Source of the DNA: Noviherbaspirillum saxi
Lineage (GTDB): Bacteria > Pseudomonadota > Gammaproteobacteria > Burkholderiales > Burkholderiaceae_D
Assembly: GCF_003591035.1 (NCBI RefSeq)
Contig: NZ_QYUO01000001.1
Span: 992,001-1,056,000 of the forward strand
Direction: 5' to 3'
Length of the DNA stretch: 64,000 nucleotides
The translations under genes were made by a program, and so were the position numbers. The notes under the pieces were generated by a model. That model was not told the origin of the DNA and searched no databases. It was given only the letters and a program-made list of their open reading frames with translations. Position 1 is the stretch's first letter, and the number at the start of each line of letters is the position of its first letter. This document shows, piece by piece, positions 56,707 through 64,000 of the stretch.

Positions 56707-59019
56707 ATGGAATCGTCGACCGATCAAAAAGAAGAACTTCGACAGCAGCTTCGACAGGCGGCGCTCGAGTACCATGAATTCCCCACCCCTGGAAAAATCA
56801 GCGTTACGCCCACCAAGCAACTGACCAATCAGCGCGACCTTGCCCTCGCATACTCGCCCGGCGTGGCTTCGGCTTGTGAAGAAATCGTCGTCGATCCCGC
56901 CAATGCGTTCAAATACACCGCGCGCGGCAACCTGGTTGCGGTAATTACGAACGGCACCGCGGTTCTCGGCCTCGGCAATATCGGCCCCCTGGCCTCCAAA
57001 CCCGTCATGGAAGGCAAGGGCGTGCTGTTCAAGAAGTTCGCCGGTATCGACGTGTTCGATATCGAAATCAATGAAAACGACCCCGACAAGCTGTGCGACA
57101 TTATCGCGTCGCTGGAACCGACCTTCGGCGGCGTGAACCTCGAAGACATCAAGGCGCCCGAGTGCTTTTATATTGAGCGCAAGCTGCGCGACCGGATGAA
57201 GATCCCGGTCTTCCACGACGACCAGCACGGCACGGCGATCATCGTCGGCGCGGCGATCCTGAACGGTCTCAAGGTCGTCGGCAAGGACATCAAGGAATGC
57301 AAACTGGTTGTCTCCGGCGCAGGCGCAGCCGCACTGGCCTGTCTCGACCTGATCGTCGACCTCGGCTTCCCGATTGAAAACATCTTTGTCACCGATTTGG
57401 CCGGCGTGGTCTACAAGGGTCGCACCGAGCTGATGGATCCCGACAAGGAACGCTTTGCCCAGGACACCAGCGCCCGCACCCTGGCGGAAGTCATTCCCGA
57501 CGCCGACATTTTCCTCGGCCTGTCCGCCGGCGGCGTGCTTAAATCCGAGATGGTCGCCAAGATGAAGGCACGGCCGCTGATTCTGGCGCTGGCCAATCCG
57601 ACCCCGGAAATCCTACCGGAAGAAGTGAAGGCGGTCCGCAACGATGCCGTGATCGCGACCGGCCGCTCGGACTATGCGAACCAGGTCAACAACGTTTTGT
57701 GTTTCCCCTACATCTTCCGCGGCGCGCTTGATTGCGGCGCCACGACGATCACGCGTGAAATGGAAATCGCCGTGGTCCATGCGATCGCCGACCTCGCGCA
57801 GGCCGAACAATCGGACATCGTCGCCACCGCCTACGGCATCAGCAACCTGTCGTTCGGCCCGGAATACCTGATTCCCAAGCCCTTCGATCCGCGCCTGATG
57901 ATCAAGATTGCGCCTGCAGTCGCCAAGGCGGCGGAAGAGTCCGGCGTCGCGCTGCGTCCTATTCAGGACATGCAGGCCTATAGTAGCCGACTGCAGCAAT
58001 TCGTCTATCGCAGCGGCACATTCATGAAGCCGATCTTCCAGATCGCGAAGAAGGCGCCGGCCGCGCGCAAGCGCATCGTGTTTGCCGAAGGCGAAGAAGA
58101 ACGCGTACTGCGCGCGGTGCAAGTCGTGATCGATGAAAAGCTCGCGAAGCCGATTCTGGTCGGACGCCCCGCCGTGCTGGCGCAGCGCATCGAAAAATTC
58201 GGCTTGCGCATGCGTCCCGACGTGGACTTTGAAACCATCAACCCGGAATACGACGAGCGCTATCGCGAGTTCTGGCAGGAATACCTGGCGATGACGCGCC
58301 GCAAGGGCGTGACCGAGCAGTATGCAAAGCTGGAAATGCGTCGCCGCCATACGCTGATCGGCGCGATGATGATTCACAAGGGCGCCGCCGACGGCATGAT
58401 CTGCGGAACCTTCGGCACCACGTCGCTGCATCTGCACTATATCGATCAGGTCCTGGGCAAGCGCGAAGGCGTCAATGTCTATGCCGCGATGAATGCACTG
58501 ATCCTCCCGGATCGCCAGGTCGTCATGGTCGATACCCACGTCAACGAAAATCCGACCGCCGACCAGCTCGCCGAGATCACCATCCTGGCTGCGGAAGAAA
58601 TGCGCCGCTTCGGCCTGTGCCCGCGTGCCGCGCTGCTGTCGCACTCGAACTTCGGCACCAGCAACAGCGAGTCGGCGCGCAAGATGCGTGCCGCGCTTGA
58701 AATCATTCGCGAGCGTGCGCCGGATCTGGAAATCGATGGTGAAATGCACGGCGACACCGCGCTCGATCCGAACTTGCTGAAGTCGGTCATGCCGGATTCA
58801 CCGCTCAAGCGCGATGCCAACCTGTTGGTTCTTCCCAATATTGACGCGGCCAATATCTCGTACAACCTGCTGAAAACCGCGGCGGGCAACGGTATCGCGA
58901 TCGGCCCCATCCTGCTGGGATGTGCAAAACCGGTCCATGTGCTGACGCCATCCGCGACCGTGCGCCGTATCGTCAACATGACCGCGCTGTGCGTGATGGA
59001 CGCAGTGGCTGAGCGTTAA
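56707..59019 (+). CDS. maeB: NADP-dependent malic enzyme (MaeB, with phosphotransacetylase-like domain)
   Basis: Oxidative decarboxylation of malate to pyruvate with NADP. The 770 residues are the long bacterial hybrid: malic enzyme domain at about 1-430 and a phosphate acetyltransferase-like regulatory domain at about 440-770. Motifs are [18 protein letters not shown] near residue 45, [20 protein letters not shown] near 168, and the dinucleotide fold [18 protein letters not shown] near 202. [20 protein letters not shown] near 457 opens the second domain. In E. coli this domain mediates acetyl-CoA inhibition rather than catalysis. AAGGAAGG precedes the ATG. Confidence 0.96.
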   Translation: MESSTDQKEELRQQLRQAALEYHEFPTPGKISVTPTKQLTNQRDLALAYSPGVASACEEIVVDPANAFKYTARGNLVAVITNGTAVLGLGNIGPLASKPVMEGKGVLFKKFAGIDVFDIEINENDPDKLCDIIASLEPTFGGVNLEDIKAPECFYIERKLRDRMKIPVFHDDQHGTAIIVGAAILNGLKVVGKDIKECKLVVSGAGAAALACLDLIVDLGFPIENIFVTDLAGVVYKGRTELMDPDKERFAQDTSARTLAEVIPDADIFLGLSAGGVLKSEMVAKMKARPLILALANPTPEILPEEVKAVRNDAVIATGRSDYANQVNNVLCFPYIFRGALDCGATTITREMEIAVVHAIADLAQAEQSDIVATAYGISNLSFGPEYLIPKPFDPRLMIKIAPAVAKAAEESGVALRPIQDMQAYSSRLQQFVYRSGTFMKPIFQIAKKAPAARKRIVFAEGEEERVLRAVQVVIDEKLAKPILVGRPAVLAQRIEKFGLRMRPDVDFETINPEYDERYREFWQEYLAMTRRKGVTEQYAKLEMRRRHTLIGAMMIHKGAADGMICGTFGTTSLHLHYIDQVLGKREGVNVYAAMNALILPDRQVVMVDTHVNENPTADQLAEITILAAEEMRRFGLCPRAALLSHSNFGTSNSESARKMRAALEIIRERAPDLEIDGEMHGDTALDPNLLKSVMPDSPLKRDANLLVLPNIDAANISYNLLKTAAGNGIAIGPILLGCAKPVHVLTPSATVRRIVNMTALCVMDAVAER

Positions 59020-59041
59020 TCGGCGGTTAAGCGCACCGATA

Positions 59042-59077
59042 AAAAAGCGGCTCTTCCATGCGGAAGAGCCGCTTTTT
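59042..59077 (+). terminator. Terminator after maeB
   Basis: AAAAAGCGGCTCTTCC (59042-59057) pairs perfectly with GGAAGAGCCGCTTTTT (59062-59077) around ATGC; a 16-bp stem including the A/T ends. Confidence 0.93.
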
Positions 59078-59190
59078 GCTATGGGGAAGGCCGTGTATTT
59101 GTGCGCGCACAATTGTTGACGCATGCCATCTATTCGGTGGTGAAATACATCCGCAGTCAGAGATATTGCCAAAAGCTTATTTTTGCCTGC

Positions 59191-60120
59191 CTATTTTGTC
59201 AGGCGGCCTTGCTCAAGCAAGGTTTTGAGCGGTACGCGCCCCGTCTGTACCAGGGGTGCAGCGCGATCGCAATGGCCGGGCTGGTCATCGAAGAAGATAT
59301 GCGGCTTGAAGGCTGCCAGCACGTCTGACTTGCCAACTCCACCCATGAAGAAAGTCTCATCGATCGCAACATTCCATGCACGCAGCGTGCGGATAACCCG
59401 TTCATGCGCGGGTGAAGAGCGCGCGGTCACCAGTGCGGTACGAATAGGCGCGGAGCGTCCGTCGGCCGACTTGAAATTGTTCTGAATATACGAAAGGGCT
59501 TTCAGCAGGCGGGCGAATGGCCCTTCCGGCAGCGGCTTGAGGGCATTCTCGCGTTCGTGGTTTTCAAACGCTTCAATCCCTTGGGTTTGATAAATCAGTT
59601 CGGATTCATCCGAAAAAATCACGGCATCGCCATCAAAAGCGATTCGGATCTGATCGAGTTCCTCAAAGGCATTGTCCGGCTTCTGATACAGCAGTGCAGA
59701 CGCCACGCCTGAATTGATCGCCGCCTGTACGTCGTCTTCATGCAGGGACAGAAAAAGACTGACATTGAACGCGTGCAGGTAGGGTGCGAGAGGCGCGCCA
59801 CCCGACAGTACCGCCCGCGTAATGTCGAGATCGTAATGGCGAATGGAATTAAAAATACGCATTGACGTCTCAGACGAATTGCGCGACATGATGACGACTT
59901 CGACAAAGCGCTGATTGTGAACGAGTACGTTCAGCTTCAGCAGGGCACGCACGAGCGCAAAGCCGGAGCCCAGTTTCAGAATTTCGTTTTCATTATCAAT
60001 CTGATGTTTCCTGTAGGCTTCGAGCCCCTGCGTACGGAAAATCGTTTCCTCGGCTTCGAGGTCAAACAATGCACGCGAGGAAATTCCTACGACCAGCAGG
60101 TTATCGAGAGAGACAGGCAT
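59191..60120 (-). CDS. 5'-nucleotidase (NT5C1-like, PF06189 type)
   Basis: A 309-residue cytoplasmic nucleoside 5'-monophosphatase of the family shared with vertebrate cN-I. Motifs include VGISSRALFDLEAEETIFRT near residue 10, VVIMSRNSSETSMRIFNSI near 75, LSGGAPLAPYLHAFNVSLFL near 105, RIAFDGDAVIFSDESELIYQ near 158 with the DxD-type nucleophile region, and FMGGVGKSDVLAAFKPHIFF near 260. The frame is open to 60255, but ATG 60120 gives the family N-terminus. It follows tRNA-Leu on the same strand, separated by the tRNA terminator. Confidence 0.9.
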   Translation of the reverse strand: MPVSLDNLLVVGISSRALFDLEAEETIFRTQGLEAYRKHQIDNENEILKLGSGFALVRALLKLNVLVHNQRFVEVVIMSRNSSETSMRIFNSIRHYDLDITRAVLSGGAPLAPYLHAFNVSLFLSLHEDDVQAAINSGVASALLYQKPDNAFEELDQIRIAFDGDAVIFSDESELIYQTQGIEAFENHERENALKPLPEGPFARLLKALSYIQNNFKSADGRSAPIRTALVTARSSPAHERVIRTLRAWNVAIDETFFMGGVGKSDVLAAFKPHIFFDDQPGHCDRAAPLVQTGRVPLKTLLEQGRLTK

Positions 60121-60243
60121 GAAGTCGACTAAAGGCGAATGAGGGTGGTGACCGGTCAGTAAGTATAAACCGGGTGTCGAGCTGAGCTGGAAAGACCTGA
60201 AGAACAGCCAAAGAAAGACTGTATTGAACAACGAGACCAGAAA

Positions 60244-60269
60244 TGAAAAACGCACCTCGAAGGGTGCGT
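60244..60269 (-). terminator. Terminator after tRNA-Leu
   Basis: On the minus strand ACGCACC, loop CTTCGA, GGTGCGT, then TTTTC. It lies 19 bp past the tRNA 3' end. Confidence 0.85.
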
Positions 60270-60287
60270 ATCCACTGTTATTGCGAT

Positions 60288-60374
60288 TGGTGCCGAGAGC
60301 CGGAATCGAACCGGCACGCTGTCTCCAGCGCGGGATTTTGAGTCCCGTGCGTCTACCTATTCCGCCATCTCGGC
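60288..60374 (-). tRNA. leuX: tRNA-Leu (CAA)
   Basis: An 87-nt class II tRNA with encoded CCA. The 5' GCCGAGA pairs with TCTCGGC at the 3' end. The anticodon stem CGGGA/TCCCG encloses loop CTCAAAA, anticodon CAA. A long variable arm follows (GCGCTGGAGACAGCGT), then the T arm CCGGTTCGATTCCGG. These features identify leucine and the UUG codon. The symbol follows the E. coli name for this anticodon. Confidence 0.97.
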
Positions 60375-60501
60375 GACGCGCCCGCTATTATCACCGATTT
60401 GCAGCAATCGAGCAACACGGGCTCCGCGCGATTGCATTGTCATACCGGAATCGAAAGGCGTATCATCGCCTACTTCCTGCCAATTACTATGCATAACAAT
60501 A

Positions 60502-62457
60502 ATGAAGCCCGCCAAAATCCGCGAAATCGTGCTCGGCAAAGCACTTGACCCGATGAAAACCGAGACCCGGCATTCCCTTGCGCTGGTCGCCTTTTTAGCT
60601 TGGGTCGGTCTCGGCGCGGACGGCTTGTCGTCATCGGCCTACGGACCGGAAGAGACATTCCGTGCACTCGGCGAGCACAGTCACCTCGGTCTCTACATGG
60701 CGCTTGCCACGGCCATTACCGTGTTCATCATCGCGCTTGCCTATAACCAGGTCATTGAATTGTTTCCCACCGGCGGGGGCGGATATCGCGTTGCCTCCAT
60801 CCTGGTCGGTCCGTATCTCGGGCTCGTTGCCGGATGCGCGTTGATTCTTGATTACGTGCTGACCATATCGATCTCGGTCGCGGCGGGGGTCGAAGCGCTT
60901 GCTTCGCTGTTACCACTTGGATTCCACCCGTACAAATTAGCGGCGGAAGTCTTTTTCGTCGGACTGCTGATCATCCTTAATCTGCGCGGCATGAAGGAAG
61001 CGATCCGCATCCTGCTGCCGATCTTCCTCGGCTTCGTCATCACGCATTTTGCATTGATCGTCTACGGCATCTTTGCGCATGCATCTTATCTGCCCGATCT
61101 GATTCCCAGCACCTTGTCCGAAACCACTTCGCTTGCCAGCAACATCGGATGGATTAGCGTGGCCGGCATGCTGCTGCTGGCATATTCCCAGGGCGGCGGT
61201 ACCTACACCGGCCTTGAAGCGGTGTCGAACAACGTCAACATCCTCGCTGAGCCGCGCGTATATACCGGCAAGATGACCATGTTCTACATGGCGCTGTCGC
61301 TTGCATTCACCGCCAGCGGCATCATCCTGTTATATCTGCTGTGGGATGCCAAGCCTGTTGCCGGGCAAACCCTGAATGCATCGACCTTCCGCGCCATCAT
61401 CGAAAGCCTGGGCATGAGCGCGTGGAGCAACCAGATCATACTGACGCTGGTGCTGGCTTTCGAAGCCGGCCTGCTGTTTGTCGCCGCCAATACGGGATTT
61501 CTCGGCGGACCGGCAGTCTTGTCGAACATGGCAGCCGACTCCTGGGTACCGCATAAATTCCGTTATCTGTCCACGCGCCTGGTCACTCAGAACGGCATAC
61601 TGGTGATGGGAATCGCCGCCCTCGCGATCCTGTTCTGGACTGGCGGCAGCGTGACCCTGCTGGTGGTGCTTTATTCCGTGTCGGTGTTTCTGACCTTTGC
61701 GGTCTCGCTGTTCGGCCTCTGCCTGTACTGGTGGCGTAATCGCGATCAAAAATACTGGGTACGCCGGCTGCTGCTCTCATTGACCGGTTTCATTATCTGC
61801 GCCGGCATTCTTGTAGTGCTGCTGGTGGAAAAATTTACCAAAGGCGGCTGGGCCGCCGCAGTCATCATCGGCGCCATTGCCGCGCTTTGCATCTATATCC
61901 GTAATCACTACCGCGATACCAAGAACGCCATTCATTCGGTCGACCAGGTATTCGCCAACCAGCCTTTCGGCGCACGTACCGGCGCGATCGATCCTGACCC
62001 CGATAGTCAGACCGCAGTGTTTATTGTCGGGTCATCGCGCGGTGGCGGCCTGCATGCCTTGCTCTGGGTGCAGCGCATGTTTCCCGGGCACTTCAAGAAT
62101 TTCATTTTCGTGAACGCACGCACGGTCGACTCGCATGCCTACGGCGGTGAAGGTGCGGTGGAGCACATGCGCGCCGAAGCAAATGCCACTCTCAAGTTCT
62201 TTGTCGACTTCTGCCATAGCCATGGCATGGCATCCGCCGCCTACCTTGGCTTCGGTACTGATGTGGTGGATGAAGTGACCAAACTGTGTGAAACGGTGAG
62301 CAAGGAATATCCGAGTTCGATCTTTTTCACCAGTAAACTAATTTTCGAACACGACAACTGGTTCACCCGGCTGTTGCATAATCAGGCGGCATTGGCGATT
62401 CAGCGGAGACTGCATTTTGAGAGTTTGCAGATGGTGATTTTGCCGATGAAAGTGTAG
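60502..62457 (+). CDS. APC superfamily permease, KimA-like
   Basis: An inner-membrane transporter of 651 residues. About twelve hydrophobic segments occupy residues 28-450, including GLGADGLSSSAYGPEETFRA near 37 and NQVIELFPTGGGGYRVASIL near 80. The glycine-rich loop and the 'AYGPEE' substrate region resemble the potassium importer KimA (YdaO). A cytoplasmic C-terminal domain from about 480 contains VFIVGSSRGGGLHALLWVQR. Amino acid transport cannot be excluded. It is divergent from tRNA-Leu by about 125 bp. I see no cyclic-di-AMP riboswitch in the leader, as expected outside Firmicutes. Confidence 0.82.
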   Translation: MKPAKIREIVLGKALDPMKTETRHSLALVAFLAWVGLGADGLSSSAYGPEETFRALGEHSHLGLYMALATAITVFIIALAYNQVIELFPTGGGGYRVASILVGPYLGLVAGCALILDYVLTISISVAAGVEALASLLPLGFHPYKLAAEVFFVGLLIILNLRGMKEAIRILLPIFLGFVITHFALIVYGIFAHASYLPDLIPSTLSETTSLASNIGWISVAGMLLLAYSQGGGTYTGLEAVSNNVNILAEPRVYTGKMTMFYMALSLAFTASGIILLYLLWDAKPVAGQTLNASTFRAIIESLGMSAWSNQIILTLVLAFEAGLLFVAANTGFLGGPAVLSNMAADSWVPHKFRYLSTRLVTQNGILVMGIAALAILFWTGGSVTLLVVLYSVSVFLTFAVSLFGLCLYWWRNRDQKYWVRRLLLSLTGFIICAGILVVLLVEKFTKGGWAAAVIIGAIAALCIYIRNHYRDTKNAIHSVDQVFANQPFGARTGAIDPDPDSQTAVFIVGSSRGGGLHALLWVQRMFPGHFKNFIFVNARTVDSHAYGGEGAVEHMRAEANATLKFFVDFCHSHGMASAAYLGFGTDVVDEVTKLCETVSKEYPSSIFFTSKLIFEHDNWFTRLLHNQAALAIQRRLHFESLQMVILPMKV

Positions 62458-62511
62458 GACCGTGCAGGCTGTTAGGAAATCGCCGATTCTGCGAATTCCA
62501 GGCGCATCAAA

Positions 62512-62537
62512 CAAAAACGCCGCTCTTTAGGCGGCGT
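62512..62537 (-). terminator. Terminator after the DUF4148 gene
   Basis: On the minus strand ACGCCGC, loop CTAAAGA, GCGGCGT, then TTTT. It lies 20 bp past the stop and may also serve the convergent permease gene. Confidence 0.88.
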
Positions 62538-62557
62538 CTGTTTTAGTGCAAGCAGTA

Positions 62558-62926
62558 TTAGTTGACGTTTGCTGCCTTACCGCCGCGAGCAAGGCGGGAG
62601 CCTGCGTTGCTGCCGTTGGTCAAACCTGGATACTGGCCGTCGAACTCCTGGTGCGCCAGTGCGTACGAGCCATCTTCCTGGGCTTGCTTGAGTTCGGCCA
62701 TTACTTGCGCCCGTGTCTTGGTCGAAGCGAACCGGGCATCGGGCGCGGTAAATTCGTTGCCGCCAGCGACGTAAGTCCCTTGAGCTTGCGCATCCTTCAG
62801 TTCTGCGATCACTTCAGCGCGGGTTTTTGTCGATTGGAAGTCGATGAAGTCTACCCATTCAGCCGCAAAAGCGGAGCTTGTACCAGCGAGGATAGCGATA
62901 GCGGCAATCAGATTTTTAGCATTCAT
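62558..62926 (-). CDS. DUF4148 domain protein, secreted
   Basis: A 122-residue exported protein: signal peptide MNAKNLIAAIAILAGTSSAF(A), then two repeats of about 37 residues, STKTRAEVIAELKDAQAQGT and STKTRAQVMAELKQAQEDGS, each followed by an aromatic-rich segment. The Thr-Arg-Ala-x-Val-x-x-Glu-Leu pattern is the DUF4148 signature seen in Burkholderiales. Function unknown; often periplasmic and present in many copies per genome. GGAGAATC precedes the ATG, and a terminator follows. Confidence 0.9.
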   Translation of the reverse strand: MNAKNLIAAIAILAGTSSAFAAEWVDFIDFQSTKTRAEVIAELKDAQAQGTYVAGGNEFTAPDARFASTKTRAQVMAELKQAQEDGSYALAHQEFDGQYPGLTNGSNAGSRLARGGKAANVN

Positions 62927-63234
62927 TTTGATTCTCCAGAAATAACGGTTAGTAACTCAGTCTCGGCGATTCAGGCAAACGTCTGCCGTCGGGGCCTGCC
63001 TCGGTGCGTCGCACTCGTTTTGTCGTGTGCTCATCGATGAAGCACAGTTTATTCATTGCGGGAATGGAGATAAACAGCGACTGTAGCAATTGGTTATTTC
63101 GAAAAGCGAAATGAAGTTCATCTAAAGGCTTGTTGATTCACAACCATTTGGCTACCAGTAATTGCGGGAGGGGCTATTCACTATTAACTGACCGTGCCTG
63201 CCGCCTTGACACCCTATTGCCCTAAAATGGTGTC
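62927..63234. other. Divergent intergenic region
   Basis: A 308-bp gap between the DUF4148 gene and the DUF2939 gene. An inverted repeat ATTTCG-AAAAG-CGAAAT is at 63096-63112. No further gene or RNA seen. Confidence 0.4.
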
Positions 63235-63792
63235 ATGAAACGACTCGCCGCCGCCGCGCTTACGCTCGCCATTCTGCTGGTCCTGGCAAGCTACTTCAGT
63301 CCGCACTGGACGCTATATCGCATGCGTAGCGCAATTGAAAACCGCGACTATGAATCCTTTTCCTCCTACGTTGATTTTCCGGCGCTTCGCAGTAGTTTGA
63401 AGGAGCAGGTGACCGGTACAACGGGTAGGAAGCCAGGCGTGAACCCGAACCACGGCAATTCCCTGGAATCGCTGACGGAGACCATCGTCAACGGTCTGGC
63501 CGGGCCGTTGATCGATGTCATGCTGACGCCGCCGGGCATCATCGAGATGCTCCATGTGGGCAAACCAGGCATCACACGGAATGTTGTTGTCAGCACGCTT
63601 ACCCAAGTGCCTGATGCGACCGTCTTGCCCGCGATGACGGTGTCTTACCGTGGATGGGAGCGTGTCGTGTTTCGAGGGGCTAACTTGCCGGCCGAGAGCG
63701 GGAACTTCGTGCTTCGCCGTCAGAACTTGTGGACATGGAAACTGGCCGAAGTCGAACTGGAGCGTCAGTCCGGGAAAGCAGAGCCCGGATAG
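63235..63792 (+). CDS. DUF2939 domain protein
   Basis: A 185-residue protein with an N-terminal signal or anchor (LAAAALTLAILLVLASYFSP) and the DUF2939 pattern: WTLYRMRSAIENRDYESFSS near residue 25, YVDFPALRSSLKEQV near 45, then LIDVMLTPPGIIEML near 92 and a C-terminal beta-rich half ending WTWKLAEVELE. The family is of unknown function and probably periplasmic. The stop is followed 34 bp later by another possible membrane-protein ORF. Confidence 0.85.
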   Translation: MKRLAAAALTLAILLVLASYFSPHWTLYRMRSAIENRDYESFSSYVDFPALRSSLKEQVTGTTGRKPGVNPNHGNSLESLTETIVNGLAGPLIDVMLTPPGIIEMLHVGKPGITRNVVVSTLTQVPDATVLPAMTVSYRGWERVVFRGANLPAESGNFVLRRQNLWTWKLAEVELERQSGKAEPG

Positions 63793-63826
63793 CCCATGAT
63801 AGGGTTTCGCCTCCCATAGACATGGC

Positions 63827-64000
63827 ATGTCATTGCCCGTCGTATACGCTTTAATTGCTCTCTTTGCAATTGCGTGTCGCATGAATTCCATGGAATACAA
63901 ATTATTGCAGCTCTTGGGCGTGATCCTTCTGGCAGGTGGTTTGATAGCGGCCAACATGGATGCTGCCATGATATCGATTGCCGGGGTCATGATAGGCGCC
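63827..64000 (+). CDS. Small membrane protein, N-terminal part (cut by window edge)
   Basis: An open frame from ATG 63827 to the right edge, 58 codons, starting MSLPVVYALIALFAIACRMN. Two hydrophobic segments are visible, about residues 2-17 and 26-43 (QLLGVILLAGGLIAA). A second possible start is ATG 63881. No strong ribosome site is visible. The family cannot be judged from the part seen. Confidence 0.4.
   Translation, partial: MSLPVVYALIALFAIACRMNSMEYKLLQLLGVILLAGGLIAANMDAAMISIAGVMIGA

Overview
The window reads as chromosomal DNA of a betaproteobacterium, most likely Oxalobacteraceae (order Burkholderiales). The call rests on gene order and protein character: the block gyrA-serC-pheA-hisC-tyrA-aroA-cmk-rpsA-ihfB-lapA-lapB, a DUF4148 protein, a MaeB-type malic enzyme, and an ubiG/ompA/gyrA neighbourhood. 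No database search was possible, so the genus is left open. Most of the window is housekeeping sequence with coding density above 85 percent. The accessory or decaying parts are small and local.

Layout. (1) 1-2024: five short, hydrophilic, unrecognised genes, most with a good ribosome binding site. (2) 2052-3829: a nucleotidyltransferase and a metallophosphoesterase, divergent. (3) 4031-6012: a broken zinc-ribbon ORF and ETF-ubiquinone oxidoreductase. (4) About 6.3-8.07 kb: a degraded island at the 3' end of the tmRNA gene, with a 19-codon integrase stub cut off by a dead IS30-family copy. (5) 8075-11676, minus strand: tmRNA, gph, ubiG and two OmpA paralogs. (6) 11907-24857, plus strand: gyrA, serC and the aromatic amino acid genes, then cmk, rpsA, ihfB and the LPS-control genes lapA and lapB. 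(7) 24861-27849: C-terminal ugd fragment, heptose-7-phosphate kinase, comEA, cysM. (8) 28098-35203: an HTH protein with palindromic sites upstream, DUF1415, yaeQ, and a tightly coupled moxR-DUF58-tgpA-mltB operon. (9) 35439-38764: deacetylase-family enzyme, ylqF, enoyl-CoA hydratase, transglutaminase-like protein. (10) 38922-41072: groESL with an RpoH-type promoter abutting a perfect CIRCE. (11) 41386-42445: ohr and ohrR with matching operator-like palindromes. (12) 42462-48312: dacB, then DUF898-M48 facing lemA-TPM-TPM. (13) 48390-56299: EamA transporter, pyrF, pncC, 5-oxoprolinase, a candidate small RNA, pgpA, thiL. (14) 56707-64000: maeB, a 5'-nucleotidase, tRNA-Leu(CAA), a large APC/KimA-like permease, DUF4148, DUF2939 and a partial membrane ORF.

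How the genes work together. The aromatic block runs from prephenate (pheA, tyrA) through transamination (hisC) to EPSP synthase (aroA). lapA/lapB, the ugd remnant and hldA form an LPS-related stretch. moxR-DUF58-tgpA-mltB and dacB concern the cell envelope and peptidoglycan. groESL, ohr/ohrR and LemA/TPM/M48 are stress or quality-control modules.

I found no clear undescribed system such as a defence island, CRISPR array or biosynthetic cluster. The best leads are a 13-residue tmRNA tag, glutamine at GyrA position 83, the tmRNA-anchored island relic, the candidate sRNA at about 54.6-54.8 kb, and the LemA/TPM/M48/DUF898 cluster.
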